Shown piece by piece: positions 25,156-33,548 of a stretch of DNA of 64,000 nt. Source of the DNA: Deferribacteraceae bacterium UBA6793 (GTDB lineage: Bacteria; Chrysiogenota; Deferribacteres; Deferribacterales; Geovibrionaceae); the NCBI GenBank assembly GCA_002452405.1, contig DKFP01000009.1, positions 155,266 to 219,265 of the forward strand. The letters run 5' to 3'. The notes beneath the pieces are model-generated. The model made no database searches. It saw nothing but the letters and a program-made list of their open reading frames with translations, and was not told the DNA's origin. Each line of letters starts with the position of its first letter. Position 1 is the stretch's first letter. The position numbers and the translations under genes were made by a program.

Positions 25156-25836
25156 TCAGTTTTGACCCCACGAATCGCCGCCTATATCTATCACAAGCGA
25201 ATATTCCATCAGATTATTGTAAAGATATATCTGATTGTTGGAATAGGTGACTTTGTATAGTTCGTAACCGTCCGTATCATAAATTGTTTTCGTTCTGCCG
25301 GACATAACGGTCTTTCCGAACATTTTATCCGTCGCCTTATAGGGGTAGTCTCCGGCGAAATAGATTGCGTATATATCCTTTTCAAACTGCTTCATCCTGT
25401 CTTCGTCGATGGGCAGGTTGCGGTATTTCACATAGTACTGACCGTTCTCATACTTTATTTCCGCGTAGCCTCTGAAAAAGTCGGATTTCAGCTTTGCGGC
25501 ATAAAAGTTGTCGTCAACGGCAGCCTCGGAATCGAGAGAAAGGGTCTGGTCGCCGCGCGTAACGCTGACGATCTGTTTTACGGCGGGTTTGTTCATGTAA
25601 AAATCATAACCGCATCCGGTGAGAAAAAGCGCTGTAAGCACAGAAAACAGAATAAACCTGACAGGAAAAAAACATGAACACGAGATCGCCGCGTCGCTGT
25701 CGCTCCTCGCGAAGACCTTACCTGCTGTCTCTGCGAGAAAGCCTTTGGCTGACGAAGCAGTCTCATTTTGTTTTAACGGCACAAACTTCAAAATATGCCC
25801 CCTTGTGAAGCAAACAAGATAACAGATTTCGGACAA
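25156..25836 (-). CDS. Uncharacterised lipoprotein with repeat-derived N-terminus (start uncertain)
   Basis: The product has a lipoprotein signal LFLTGC (Cys codon 25614-25612) followed by about 150 residues rich in Tyr, Asp and Lys; no family is recognised. The frame runs upstream through repeat copy E to a TTG at 25836 or a GTG at 25782. Neither has a strong ribosome site. An ATG just before the hydrophobic core is out of frame: it is followed by seven T, and six T would give a standard MFFPVRFIL start. So the repeat is either translated as part of a long signal peptide, or the gene carries a slippage, frameshift or sequencing error at the T-run. Confidence 0.55.
   Translation of the reverse strand: MSEICYLVCFTRGHILKFVPLKQNETASSAKGFLAETAGKVFARSDSDAAISCSCFFPVRFILFSVLTALFLTGCGYDFYMNKPAVKQIVSVTRGDQTLSLDSEAAVDDNFYAAKLKSDFFRGYAEIKYENGQYYVKYRNLPIDEDRMKQFEKDIYAIYFAGDYPYKATDKMFGKTVMSGRTKTIYDTDGYELYKVTYSNNQIYLYNNLMEYSLVIDIGGDSWGQN
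25682..25774. repeat. Dispersed repeat family 1, copy E
   Basis: GAGATCGCCGCGTCGC at one end, GACGAAGCAGTCTCA at the other. It lies within the 5' part of the lipoprotein frame. Confidence 0.85.
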
Positions 25837-25848
25837 AAAATCAAAATA

Positions 25849-27330
25849 TTATGATAAAAACCGCACCGTCATACTTTCGACCTCAGCGTCGGTCAGTTCA
25901 ATGCGCTTTCCGTCCTTATCCGCAGCCCATCCGTCGTCAGCGTGGGTTATCCGCACAACGTCGCCGACCTCCAGTTCTTTGTCCGTTTCAACCGAAACTA
26001 TCTCGACGTCCTTATCCGAAAATCCGTAAACAGCAGTGAGACAGAACGAACCATCGGAGTAAACAGGCGGTATCTTCGCACCGTGCGGGTCTGTTTCCGG
26101 ATACCCCATCTTTTCGTAAATATAATCTATTGATTCGAAATCGTTATAGTGTTCAAGAACATGAGCTTTCGCGTGCAGTTCACTGTCGGGCACGCCCATA
26201 TAATGCAGATAGGTTTCCCATACCCTGTGGGCTTTTTTAAGCCGCATCGCCTCAGTTCTGCCCTTATCTGTCAGTTCGTAAATATCCGAACCGGATATAA
26301 GTCCTTCATTATACAAGGATTTCATGGCGTTTTTCATCATCTTGGGCTTTGTCTGAACGTATTGCGCGATATCAGCCTCGGAAACGGGTTTTGCTGATTT
26401 ATACATGCTGGCGATGATGTCCTCTATGACGGTCTGGGGAACCATGTTCCGCCTGCGCTGCCAGTCGGCGAGCAGCCCGTATCTGGGTGCGAAAACCAGC
26501 ACGGTAAGAAACTGCAAAGTGGCAAACAGCATCACAGCGCCGCCGCCTGCGGAGTTCAGCCAGACCGACAGATAAAGCCCGCCCAGTATACTTGTGAAAC
26601 CGAACAGGGCGGCAAGCGCCATCATCTTTTCAAGTCTGTCCGTAAGCAGATACGCAGTCGCCGCAGGGGTTATCAGGAGCCCGACGACAAGTATAACGCC
26701 CACCATGCTCACAGCCGAAACAACGATAAGCGACACGCAGCCTGTGAACACGTATTTGAAAAGCAGCACAGGAATCCCTATGGACGCAGCCATAACAGGG
26801 TCAAAGCTGGTTATTTTAAAATAGCGGAAGAACATGATTATGACAGTCAGCACTGCCGCAGCAACTATCGCGGACACCACCATGTCAAAATCTGAAATAC
26901 CCAGAATATCTCCCATGATGAAATGCATCAGGTCAATATGTATGTATTTGCCGAACACCGAAACGAGCACAACACCCGCAGCAAAAACGCCAGTGTACAT
27001 TATGCCTATTGACGCATCCTCTTTTATGCGGGAAACCTTGGCGACAAAGCCTATCATAAAAACTGTGATAAATGCCGAAATGAGCGAACCGACGAGCATT
27101 GCACCTGCCGCCGCCTCAACTCCGAACACCAGTTTCATAAACAGATATCCGGCACCCACGCCTGCTATCATGGCATGTGAGAGCGCATCACCAAGAAACG
27201 CCATCCTTTGCAGGATAACAAGACACCCTGTGACAGCGCATACAACGGCAACGATACTGCCGCCTGCCAGCGCCTTTAAAAAATATATTTTCGTAAGCGG
27301 GTCAATGAACAGCGTATAAAGTGTATCCAT
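25849..27330 (-). CDS. Mn/Zn/Fe ABC transporter permease fused to DtxR-family repressor
   Basis: 493 residues in one frame. Residues 1-285 are an ABC-3 metal permease (LGDALSHAMIAGVGAG, TPAATAYLLTDRLE, eight or so helices). Residues 297-365 form a DtxR/MntR winged helix (VSEADIAQYVQTKPKMM, GLISGSDIYELTDKG). Residues 366-422 hold the metal/dimer part (HRVWETYLHYMGV, AHVLEHY, TDPHGAKIPP), and the rest is a FeoA/SH3-like tail. The same architecture is known from Chlamydia YtgCR, where the repressor is released by cleavage. It probably senses the imported metal and controls its own operon. The ATPase gene lies four bases upstream. Confidence 0.92.
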   Translation of the reverse strand: MDTLYTLFIDPLTKIYFLKALAGGSIVAVVCAVTGCLVILQRMAFLGDALSHAMIAGVGAGYLFMKLVFGVEAAAGAMLVGSLISAFITVFMIGFVAKVSRIKEDASIGIMYTGVFAAGVVLVSVFGKYIHIDLMHFIMGDILGISDFDMVVSAIVAAAVLTVIIMFFRYFKITSFDPVMAASIGIPVLLFKYVFTGCVSLIVVSAVSMVGVILVVGLLITPAATAYLLTDRLEKMMALAALFGFTSILGGLYLSVWLNSAGGGAVMLFATLQFLTVLVFAPRYGLLADWQRRRNMVPQTVIEDIIASMYKSAKPVSEADIAQYVQTKPKMMKNAMKSLYNEGLISGSDIYELTDKGRTEAMRLKKAHRVWETYLHYMGVPDSELHAKAHVLEHYNDFESIDYIYEKMGYPETDPHGAKIPPVYSDGSFCLTAVYGFSDKDVEIVSVETDKELEVGDVVRITHADDGWAADKDGKRIELTDAEVESMTVRFLS

Positions 27331-27334
27331 GCCG

Positions 27335-28084
27335 TCACCCTTTCAGAAGGTCGGTAAAGACCTTCAGCCTGCCTTCATAAACTTCGGAAAGAAGCTCCTG
27401 ACGGAACACCAGACTTGGCGGTCCCGCGGCATAGAGCCTCTGCTTCACCAGCAGCAGCTTATCAAAATATTCTGAAGCGGTGGCAAGGTCGTGGTGCACA
27501 ACCACAAGTGTTATGCCCGCCTTCTTCGCCTCGGCAAGAACATCCAGTATGGCGCTTTCAGTCGCAGCATCAACTCCGGCAAACGGCTCGTCCAGCAAAA
27601 GTATCTGCGCTCCCTGCGCCAGAGCACGCGCCATGAAAACACGCTGCTGCTGACCACCTGAAAGCTGACCTATCTGCCGCTTTTTAAAATCGCTCATCCG
27701 CACCATCTCAAGACATTTGTCAACTATCTCGGCATCCTTCTTAGAAGGGTTACTCCACCATTTCAGATGTCCGTAGCGCCCCATCATGGCAACGTCTGCC
27801 ACTGTAACCGGAAAGTCCCAGTCCACAGTTCCCCGCTGGGGAACATAGGCTATGGCTCCGCGGCACTGCTCCACAGGCTTCCCGAAGACAAGAACGTCCC
27901 CGATATCCCGTTTCACAAACCCCAGCATCGCCTTCATAAGTGTTGATTTCCCTGCACCGTTGGGACCGATGATACCCACCAGCTCACCCTTCTGTATCAT
28001 AAAACTCACGTCCAGAAGCGCAGGCTTGGGACCGTAGCTCACTGTCAGGTTTCGCACCTGTATTGCGTAATCACTACTGACCAT
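27335..28084 (-). CDS. Mn/Zn/Fe ABC transporter ATPase
   Basis: 249 residues from the ATG at 28084 (AGGA 7 bases upstream). Walker A GPNGAGKST, signature LSGGQQQRVFMARAL, Walker B ILLLDEPFAGVD, H-loop VVVHHDL. Belongs to the MntA/ZnuC/TroB group. It overlaps the preceding small membrane protein gene by 11 bases. Confidence 0.94.
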   Translation of the reverse strand: MVSSDYAIQVRNLTVSYGPKPALLDVSFMIQKGELVGIIGPNGAGKSTLMKAMLGFVKRDIGDVLVFGKPVEQCRGAIAYVPQRGTVDWDFPVTVADVAMMGRYGHLKWWSNPSKKDAEIVDKCLEMVRMSDFKKRQIGQLSGGQQQRVFMARALAQGAQILLLDEPFAGVDAATESAILDVLAEAKKAGITLVVVHHDLATASEYFDKLLLVKQRLYAAGPPSLVFRQELLSEVYEGRLKVFTDLLKG

Positions 28085-28547
28085 TATTTTTTCCTGTTTC
28101 AAAGCGGAGAGCGGCAACTATCTCCTGCCCGTCTTCAAACCACTGCGTGTCCTCACTGACAACGTTGCCGTCAATCAGAGCACGTATCCGCACAGCATTG
28201 ACCCCGCCGTCGGACACTGGGCTTGCGTTCACGGTTATCTCATGTTTGCCGGCGGCAGCGCCGGCAGCTTTCAGCTCAACCGGAACCCCCTTGGTCACTC
28301 CGCTGTCTGTCTCATATATTTTCTTTCCGTCCAGAAGAACCGTGAATCCCTTCTGCTTTGCCCCTATGTCAAGGGCGAAAGGATCCTCTCCTGTAGAAAA
28401 AGTTGTAGTTATATCAATGGTTATCTCCCGCTCTGCGTAAAATTGCGTGTGTCCGCTTTCCGTATTTTCCGAACCTCTGTATGCGAAGAAAAAAAAGACT
28501 ATCCCCGCGGTAACAATCCAGACCGCGACGGTGAGTATGAACTTCAT
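28074..28547 (-). CDS. Membrane-anchored protein of unknown function in the metal-transport operon
   Basis: 157 residues. One N-terminal transmembrane helix (FILTVAVWIVTAGIVFFFF), then a periplasmic beta-rich domain (ITIDITTTFSTGEDPFALDI, GKHEITVNA). No family is recognised. It sits between the metal-binding protein and ATPase genes, overlapping both, so it is co-translated with the transporter. A role as an accessory metal or redox component is a guess. Confidence 0.7.
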   Translation of the reverse strand: MKFILTVAVWIVTAGIVFFFFAYRGSENTESGHTQFYAEREITIDITTTFSTGEDPFALDIGAKQKGFTVLLDGKKIYETDSGVTKGVPVELKAAGAAAGKHEITVNASPVSDGGVNAVRIRALIDGNVVSEDTQWFEDGQEIVAALRFETGKNNGQ

Positions 28548-29428
28548 CTAAGCCCCCTCACTATTTTTATCACATTCTCGCGCATCATGCCTATGTATGT
28601 TTCCCCTGATGTCCCTGCATCGCCCATAGAATCGGAATAGAGTGTTCCGCCCACCTTAACGCCAGCGTCTTTGGCTATCTCCCGAATCAGTTTCGGATTT
28701 ATGGTGGTTTCCACGAATATGGTACTGACGTTGTGCTGTCTGATGGAGTTCACAGCCGCCTCCCGCCTTTGCGGGGTCACGCCTCCGCCCACCTCTCCGC
28801 CTGTGGACCAACCAACCGGAGCCGTGTTAACAAAACCGTATTCATGGGCGAAATATCCGAACGCATCATGATTTGTCACCAGTATACGTTTATCAGGCGG
28901 TATAACGGAAACCTCTTTGCGTATCCATGAATCCAGTGCGCGCAGCTCTGCCAGATAGAGCTTCGCACGCATTATAAAATTGTCTTTATGCTCCGGCGAC
29001 AGCTTTATAAGGGCGCGTGTTATGTTGTTGACGTAAACGGCTGCGTTTGCCGGGGTGAACCATGAATGGGGGTCGTTTATCTTTTCGCCGCCTGTTTCAA
29101 GGGTAAGCGGCTTTATGCCGTCGGTGGCTGTTATTATGGGCTTTTTCGCATCCATTGCCAGAGACTTCATCCAGTTTTTGCCCTCAAGATGAAAACCGTT
29201 CTCTATCAGCAGATCGCTGGATTTAACCCTGTCCATGTCCGCCGGAACAGGCGTATAGGTGTGAGGATCCTGACCGGGAGCGAGGATGGAAAATACCCGC
29301 ACGTCGTCACCCGCTATATTCTTCGTCATGTCATATATCTGTGTAGTGGAGACTGTCACAGTTTTCAGCGAAGCCGCAAATACCGGAAAAGAGAACATAA
29401 GCAGAAATAATGTAATTCTGATAAACAT
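28544..29428 (-). CDS. Metal-binding periplasmic protein of ABC transporter (TroA/ZnuA family)
   Basis: 294 residues from the ATG at 29428 (GGAG 6 bases upstream). N-terminal signal peptide. The four expected metal ligands can be placed: His in GQDPHTYTP, His in DPHSWFTP, Glu in TIFVETTI and Asp in LYSDSMG; the last fits Mn/Fe/Zn cluster A-I proteins. No His-rich loop is seen, so it need not be a ZnuA. First gene of the operon, divergent from a Fur-family gene. Confidence 0.92.
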   Translation of the reverse strand: MFIRITLFLLMFSFPVFAASLKTVTVSTTQIYDMTKNIAGDDVRVFSILAPGQDPHTYTPVPADMDRVKSSDLLIENGFHLEGKNWMKSLAMDAKKPIITATDGIKPLTLETGGEKINDPHSWFTPANAAVYVNNITRALIKLSPEHKDNFIMRAKLYLAELRALDSWIRKEVSVIPPDKRILVTNHDAFGYFAHEYGFVNTAPVGWSTGGEVGGGVTPQRREAAVNSIRQHNVSTIFVETTINPKLIREIAKDAGVKVGGTLYSDSMGDAGTSGETYIGMMRENVIKIVRGLR

Positions 29429-29476
29429 AGTCAACTCCGCAAAAAAAAGTATTGATATTTTTTCTCATGTTCGAAT

Positions 29477-29482
29477 ATTATA
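29477..29482 (-). promoter_or_regulatory. -10 element of the metal ABC operon
   Basis: A perfect TATAAT lies about 50 bases upstream of the binding-protein start; the -35 (ACTTGT) is poor, as often in regulated promoters. The shared divergent region with the Fur-family gene is AT-rich and includes ATTAATTAAT at 29524-29533. Confidence 0.5.
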
Positions 29483-29551
29483 GCTACCATCCAAATATAC
29501 AAGTTTTTTGCTTGGTTTTCGAGATTAATTAATTATTTGCGGAGAGTAGCA

Positions 29552-29953
29552 ATGTACGACAGAATTCTAAGAGACAAAGAGCTGAAGGTCACGCCCCAGA
29601 GAATATTCATTCTTGAGGAAATCAGAAAAATGGGACACGCGGGCATCGAAGACCTGCACGAAAGGGTTAAAGAGGTCTATTCCTCTGTAAGCCTTGCCAC
29701 AATTTACAAGAACATCCACATTCTCGTTGAGGAAAACATCCTCAGAGAAGTGCCCGTCCACGGCAGAAAACCCGTTTATGAAATAAACATAGGCGACCAT
29801 GTGCATCTTTGCTGTTCAAAATGCGGCGAAGTTTCCGACATCATGGATATCGACACGGCACCCATGCTTCAGGAAGCGGAAAGACAGAGCGGTCACAAAT
29901 ATGAACGTATCGCAGTCATGCTTCAGGGTGTCTGCAAAAATTGCAGCAACTGA
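29552..29953 (+). CDS. Fur-family metalloregulator
   Basis: 133 residues from the ATG at 29552 (GGAGAG upstream). Winged helix KVTPQRIFILEEI and SLATIYKNIHILVEENIL; metal region GDHVHLCCSKCGEVSDI with the CxxC structural zinc site and a second C-terminal CKNC. The general look is PerR/Zur-like as much as Fur. It is divergent from the metal ABC operon, which it may control together with the DtxR-like domain, and it ends at a bidirectional hairpin. Confidence 0.92.
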   Translation: MYDRILRDKELKVTPQRIFILEEIRKMGHAGIEDLHERVKEVYSSVSLATIYKNIHILVEENILREVPVHGRKPVYEINIGDHVHLCCSKCGEVSDIMDIDTAPMLQEAERQSGHKYERIAVMLQGVCKNCSN

Positions 29954-29963
29954 TAAAAATCAC

Positions 29964-29989
29964 AAAGGCACGCAAAAAAGCGTGCCTTT
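29964..29989 (+). terminator. Terminator of the Fur-family gene
   Basis: Perfect stem AAAGGCACGC/GCGTGCCTTT with an A6 loop and T tract. It can also serve the convergent SBP-GGDEF gene. Confidence 0.9.
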
Positions 29990-30013
29990 TCTTTAAACAA
30001 AAGAGATATAAGG

Positions 30014-31378
30014 TCACTTAACACAAACACTGTCGCGCCCGCCGTCTTTTGCACAGTACATCGCAGTGTCCGCGCGCATAAGCATAGAATCGGCGGTGTC
30101 TCCATCTCTGCAACTGGTCACGCCTATGCTGACCGTGTGCTCTTTCCCCGTTGAAAACATTGTGTTTTTAACTGCTATCCTGATACGCTCGGCTATCACC
30201 TGCGCTGATTCTGAACCCGTTTCGGGACATATCACAAGAAATTCCTCACCGCCCCATCTGCCGATATAGTCCGTAGTGCGGATTCCGGAGGATGCCGATT
30301 TGACAAAATCCTTCAGAACACTGTCCCCGGCAAGGTGCCCGAACTCATCGTTTATCCGTTTGAAATAGTCGATGTCCAGCAACAAAATGGAAAGCTCTCT
30401 GCCATATCTGCGCGCTCTGTCCAACTCCTGTGCAAAAACAGCGTCAAGCCGCGTGCGGTTGCTTATCCCGGTAAGACTGTCTATCTGCGAAATACGCACC
30501 AGCTTGCGGTTAAGCCTGCGTATACTTACTATCCAGAACCCTGTCAGAAGAGCAAAAACGGCAAATACCGCCGCTATTATACCAACAAGTTCATAATCCG
30601 TACCCGTCTCCGCTTTGATGTATATGTGCCTGTTGACTATCTCCTGCCGCTCGGCATTGGTTATGCCGCCCACGCCGAAATCCAGTATTTCAGCCAGTGC
30701 AGGTTCGCTCTTTATCACGCCTATGCGGAGCTCGTTTGTATAATCGGGGAGCTGTCCCGATATTTTTAAGTTAAAAAGTCCTTCATCTTTAATGGTATAT
30801 GCCGCCATAATGAGCGACCGCATGGTCATGTCCGCTTTTCTGTCGGAAACCATCTGAAAAGCATCCCGCTCACTGTCGCAGGTGATAATGCGAAGCTCCG
30901 GATAATCTCTGCGGATAAGTTCTTCCATTGCCGTTCCAACAGGAAAAACGATGGTTTCACCGGAAAGTTCGGCAGGATCGGGGATATATCTGTGTTCCTC
31001 GCGGGTTACGAAGACGTTGACATCGGTGAAGATCGGTCGTGTGAAATTAAGCCATGTGTCGCGTTCCGGCGTGCTGTTGAGAAAACTGAGCACTTCGCAT
31101 CTGCCGCTCTGGGCAAACGCAAGACTTTCGTCCCAGTTTGCAGTGCGGACTATTTCAAGCGTGACGCCCGCTTTTTTCGCGGCAAGACGCAGAAGATCCG
31201 CAGCGATACCCACATGCTCGCCCTTTTCGTTGAGCATTTCGAAAGGATACCAGTCGGGGTCAACGCAAACTCTTACCACCCCGTGTTTTGTTATATAGTC
31301 CTTCTGAACCGCCGATAATCCGGCAGAATGAGCGCAAAACGGCAGAAGAACCGAAAAAAGCAGCAGAAACCTGAACAA
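30014..31378 (-). CDS. Periplasmic-sensor diguanylate cyclase (SBP_bac_3-TM-GGDEF)
   Basis: 454 residues: signal peptide, amino-acid-binding-protein-like sensor domain (about 25-245; VVRVCVDPDWYPFEML), one transmembrane helix (VGIIAAVFAVFALLTGFWIV), then a GGDEF domain. The active loop is GRWGGEEFL, so cyclic-di-GMP synthesis is expected. Asp-Ser-Leu-Thr-Gly opens the domain normally. It senses a small extracytoplasmic solute, probably an amino acid-like molecule. Confidence 0.92.
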   Translation of the reverse strand: MFRFLLLFSVLLPFCAHSAGLSAVQKDYITKHGVVRVCVDPDWYPFEMLNEKGEHVGIAADLLRLAAKKAGVTLEIVRTANWDESLAFAQSGRCEVLSFLNSTPERDTWLNFTRPIFTDVNVFVTREEHRYIPDPAELSGETIVFPVGTAMEELIRRDYPELRIITCDSERDAFQMVSDRKADMTMRSLIMAAYTIKDEGLFNLKISGQLPDYTNELRIGVIKSEPALAEILDFGVGGITNAERQEIVNRHIYIKAETGTDYELVGIIAAVFAVFALLTGFWIVSIRRLNRKLVRISQIDSLTGISNRTRLDAVFAQELDRARRYGRELSILLLDIDYFKRINDEFGHLAGDSVLKDFVKSASSGIRTTDYIGRWGGEEFLVICPETGSESAQVIAERIRIAVKNTMFSTGKEHTVSIGVTSCRDGDTADSMLMRADTAMYCAKDGGRDSVCVK

Positions 31379-31437
31379 ATCAGTACCCCGTGGAAAATAT
31401 GTTTATGTATAAATTCTATTTCCACCCGTTTGATTTG

Positions 31438-32385
31438 TCAACCGTGTTTACCTTTAATGAACTCCATATCTTCAGAAATATCAGTTCCTTTAACCGTGAG
31501 ATAGTCGCCGACCATAACCCCGCTGGCTCCGGCTGAAAATGTTTTCCGCGCGCCATCAGTTTTAAACACGGCGTTGCGTCCTCCGCAGATACGCAGTACA
31601 CGATCGGGCAGGATAAATCTGTAAAGGGAGATTATGCGCATCGCCTCTTCTTCGGCAAGAACTTCGGTACCCTCTTTGGGCGTTCCCGCCACCGGATTGA
31701 GAAAGTTAATCGGTACGGACTGAACCCCCAGCACACGCAGCAGCACTGCAAGCTCATACCTGTCCTCCCAGCTCTCCCCTATGCCGAATATACCGCCGCA
31801 GCACACCTCTATTCCGGCGCGCAGAGCCTCTTTAATGGCATTGACGTCTTCATCGTAGCTGTGCGTTGTGCAGACGTTCGGAAAGAAACTGCGTGAAGTT
31901 TCAAGATTGTGGTGATATGATGCAAGCCCGACATTTTTCAGCTCAACAAGACGCTCATACGAGAGGCAGCCCACGGAAACATCCGCCTGCAAACCCATGG
32001 CGGAGACCAGCGCCACAGCCTGCTTTATCTTCTGAAACTCTTCCGGAGTGGGTGAAAGACCGCTGGAAACGATGCTGAACCGCTCTACACCGAGTTCTTT
32101 GACGCGTTTTGCCGCGCGCTCAATACCGGAAATATCTATAAAAGGGAATACCGGAGCCTGAGTGCCGTAATGTGCGGACTGGGCGCAGAAAATGCAGTCT
32201 TCGCTGCAATGTCCGCTTCTGGCGTTCACAATGGCGCAGGTTTTAACCGACGCACCCGTGAATCTGTCCCGCAGCTTTCCGGCATAAAGCGCAAGCTCCT
32301 CCATGTCTGCATCAACGAGTGCGCAGGCATCGGTAAGGCATATCAGCTCTCCTGCTAGGGCTTTTTCGTATATTTTTTCAATCAT
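31438..32385 (-). CDS. bioB: Biotin synthase
   Basis: 315 residues. Radical SAM enzyme inserting sulfur into dethiobiotin. The 4Fe-4S motif is CSEDCIFCAQSAHYG. YHHNLETSRSFF and GICCGGIFGIGE-like phrases (here EVCCGGIFGIGESWEDR) are BioB hallmarks, with cysteines for the 2Fe-2S sulfur donor present. It overlaps the preceding PLP enzyme gene by four bases and ends a four-gene sulfur operon; no other bio genes are nearby. Confidence 0.94.
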   Translation of the reverse strand: MIEKIYEKALAGELICLTDACALVDADMEELALYAGKLRDRFTGASVKTCAIVNARSGHCSEDCIFCAQSAHYGTQAPVFPFIDISGIERAAKRVKELGVERFSIVSSGLSPTPEEFQKIKQAVALVSAMGLQADVSVGCLSYERLVELKNVGLASYHHNLETSRSFFPNVCTTHSYDEDVNAIKEALRAGIEVCCGGIFGIGESWEDRYELAVLLRVLGVQSVPINFLNPVAGTPKEGTEVLAEEEAMRIISLYRFILPDRVLRICGGRNAVFKTDGARKTFSAGASGVMVGDYLTVKGTDISEDMEFIKGKHG

Positions 32386-33548
32386 TTCTTTTTACAGTAC
32401 AGTTCGATTATATTCAGTATATCTTCGAGCACGTCCTCAACGTCCTCAACACCAAGGGACAAACGCACAAGACTGTCACTTATTCCTCTGGCGGCGCGTT
32501 CCTCTGCGGGCATAGCCGCGTGTGACATCTTCGCAGGATAAGAGATGATGCTCTCCACACCGCCGAGACTCACGGCGAAAGCCGCGTATTTTGCATTTTC
32601 CAGCAGTTTATGGGCAAGCTCAGGTGTTTCCAGCTCAAAAGAGAGTACAGCGCCTGCGCCGTCCGCCTGTTTTCTGTTTATTTCGTAACCGGAATGGCTC
32701 TTCAGCCCCGGATAATATACTTTTTTGATTTTCGGATGGTTTGAAAGCGCCTCTGCGATGATACCCGCGGAACGCTGTCCAGCCTCCATACGCACGCCCA
32801 GAGTTTTAAGTCCGCGTATAACAAGCCAGCAGTCGTTGGGAGGAAGCACCGAACCGACGGAGTTCTGAATATATTTAATACGTTTTGCAAGGTCTTTATC
32901 CGCCGTAACGGCAAAACCGCAGAGGACATCACTGTGTCCGTTAATAAATTTTGTGCCGCTGTGGACGACAATATCGCATCCAAGCTCGATGGGTCTTTGC
33001 AGATACGGACTCATGAACGTGTTGTCCACAATAGTGATAAGTCCGTGTTTTTTCGCAAACTGCGCCATTGCCTTCAGGTCGGTGATTTTAAGCAGCGGGT
33101 TTGAAGGAGTTTCCAAATAGAGCGCCTTGGTATTAGGTTTGATAGCCGCTTCGAAAGCGTCAACAGACGTTGCGTCGGCAAAGGTCGCCTCTATTCCGAA
33201 ACGGGACAGAAGCCCCGTCAGCACGCGCCATGTGCCGCCGTATACGTCTTCGCATACAACTATGTGGTCGCCGGGTGAAAATATCATCAGCACGGCTGAA
33301 ATTGCCGCCATGCCGGATGCAAACGCGTATCCGTGGTTTCCGCTTTCAAGCTCCGCTATAATAGTTTCAAGCGCCTCTCTGGTGGGATTTCCGGAGCGGG
33401 AATAGTCATACCGTCCGAAGCTGTCCGCAGAAACCTGCGCAAAGGTGGAGGCGTGTACCAACGGAACGCTCAGCGCCCCCGTTGCCGGATCTATGCCGAA
33501 TCCGTTATGCACCAGTCTTGTGTTCCTGCCCGCTTTTTTCTTAGCCAT
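32382..33548 (-). CDS. Trans-sulfuration PLP enzyme (cystathionine gamma-lyase/synthase family), copy 2
   Basis: 388 residues. Cys/Met-metabolism PLP family. The PLP Lys is in HSGTKFINGHSDV, with FASGMAAISAVL and YLETPSNPLLKITDL as family motifs. It could be cystathionine gamma-lyase, beta-lyase, gamma-synthase or methionine gamma-lyase; the sequence alone does not decide. It overlaps the upstream paralogue by 8 bases. Together with CysK it suggests interconversion of cysteine, homocysteine and cystathionine. Confidence 0.9.
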   Translation of the reverse strand: MAKKKAGRNTRLVHNGFGIDPATGALSVPLVHASTFAQVSADSFGRYDYSRSGNPTREALETIIAELESGNHGYAFASGMAAISAVLMIFSPGDHIVVCEDVYGGTWRVLTGLLSRFGIEATFADATSVDAFEAAIKPNTKALYLETPSNPLLKITDLKAMAQFAKKHGLITIVDNTFMSPYLQRPIELGCDIVVHSGTKFINGHSDVLCGFAVTADKDLAKRIKYIQNSVGSVLPPNDCWLVIRGLKTLGVRMEAGQRSAGIIAEALSNHPKIKKVYYPGLKSHSGYEINRKQADGAGAVLSFELETPELAHKLLENAKYAAFAVSLGGVESIISYPAKMSHAAMPAEERAARGISDSLVRLSLGVEDVEDVLEDILNIIELYCKKK

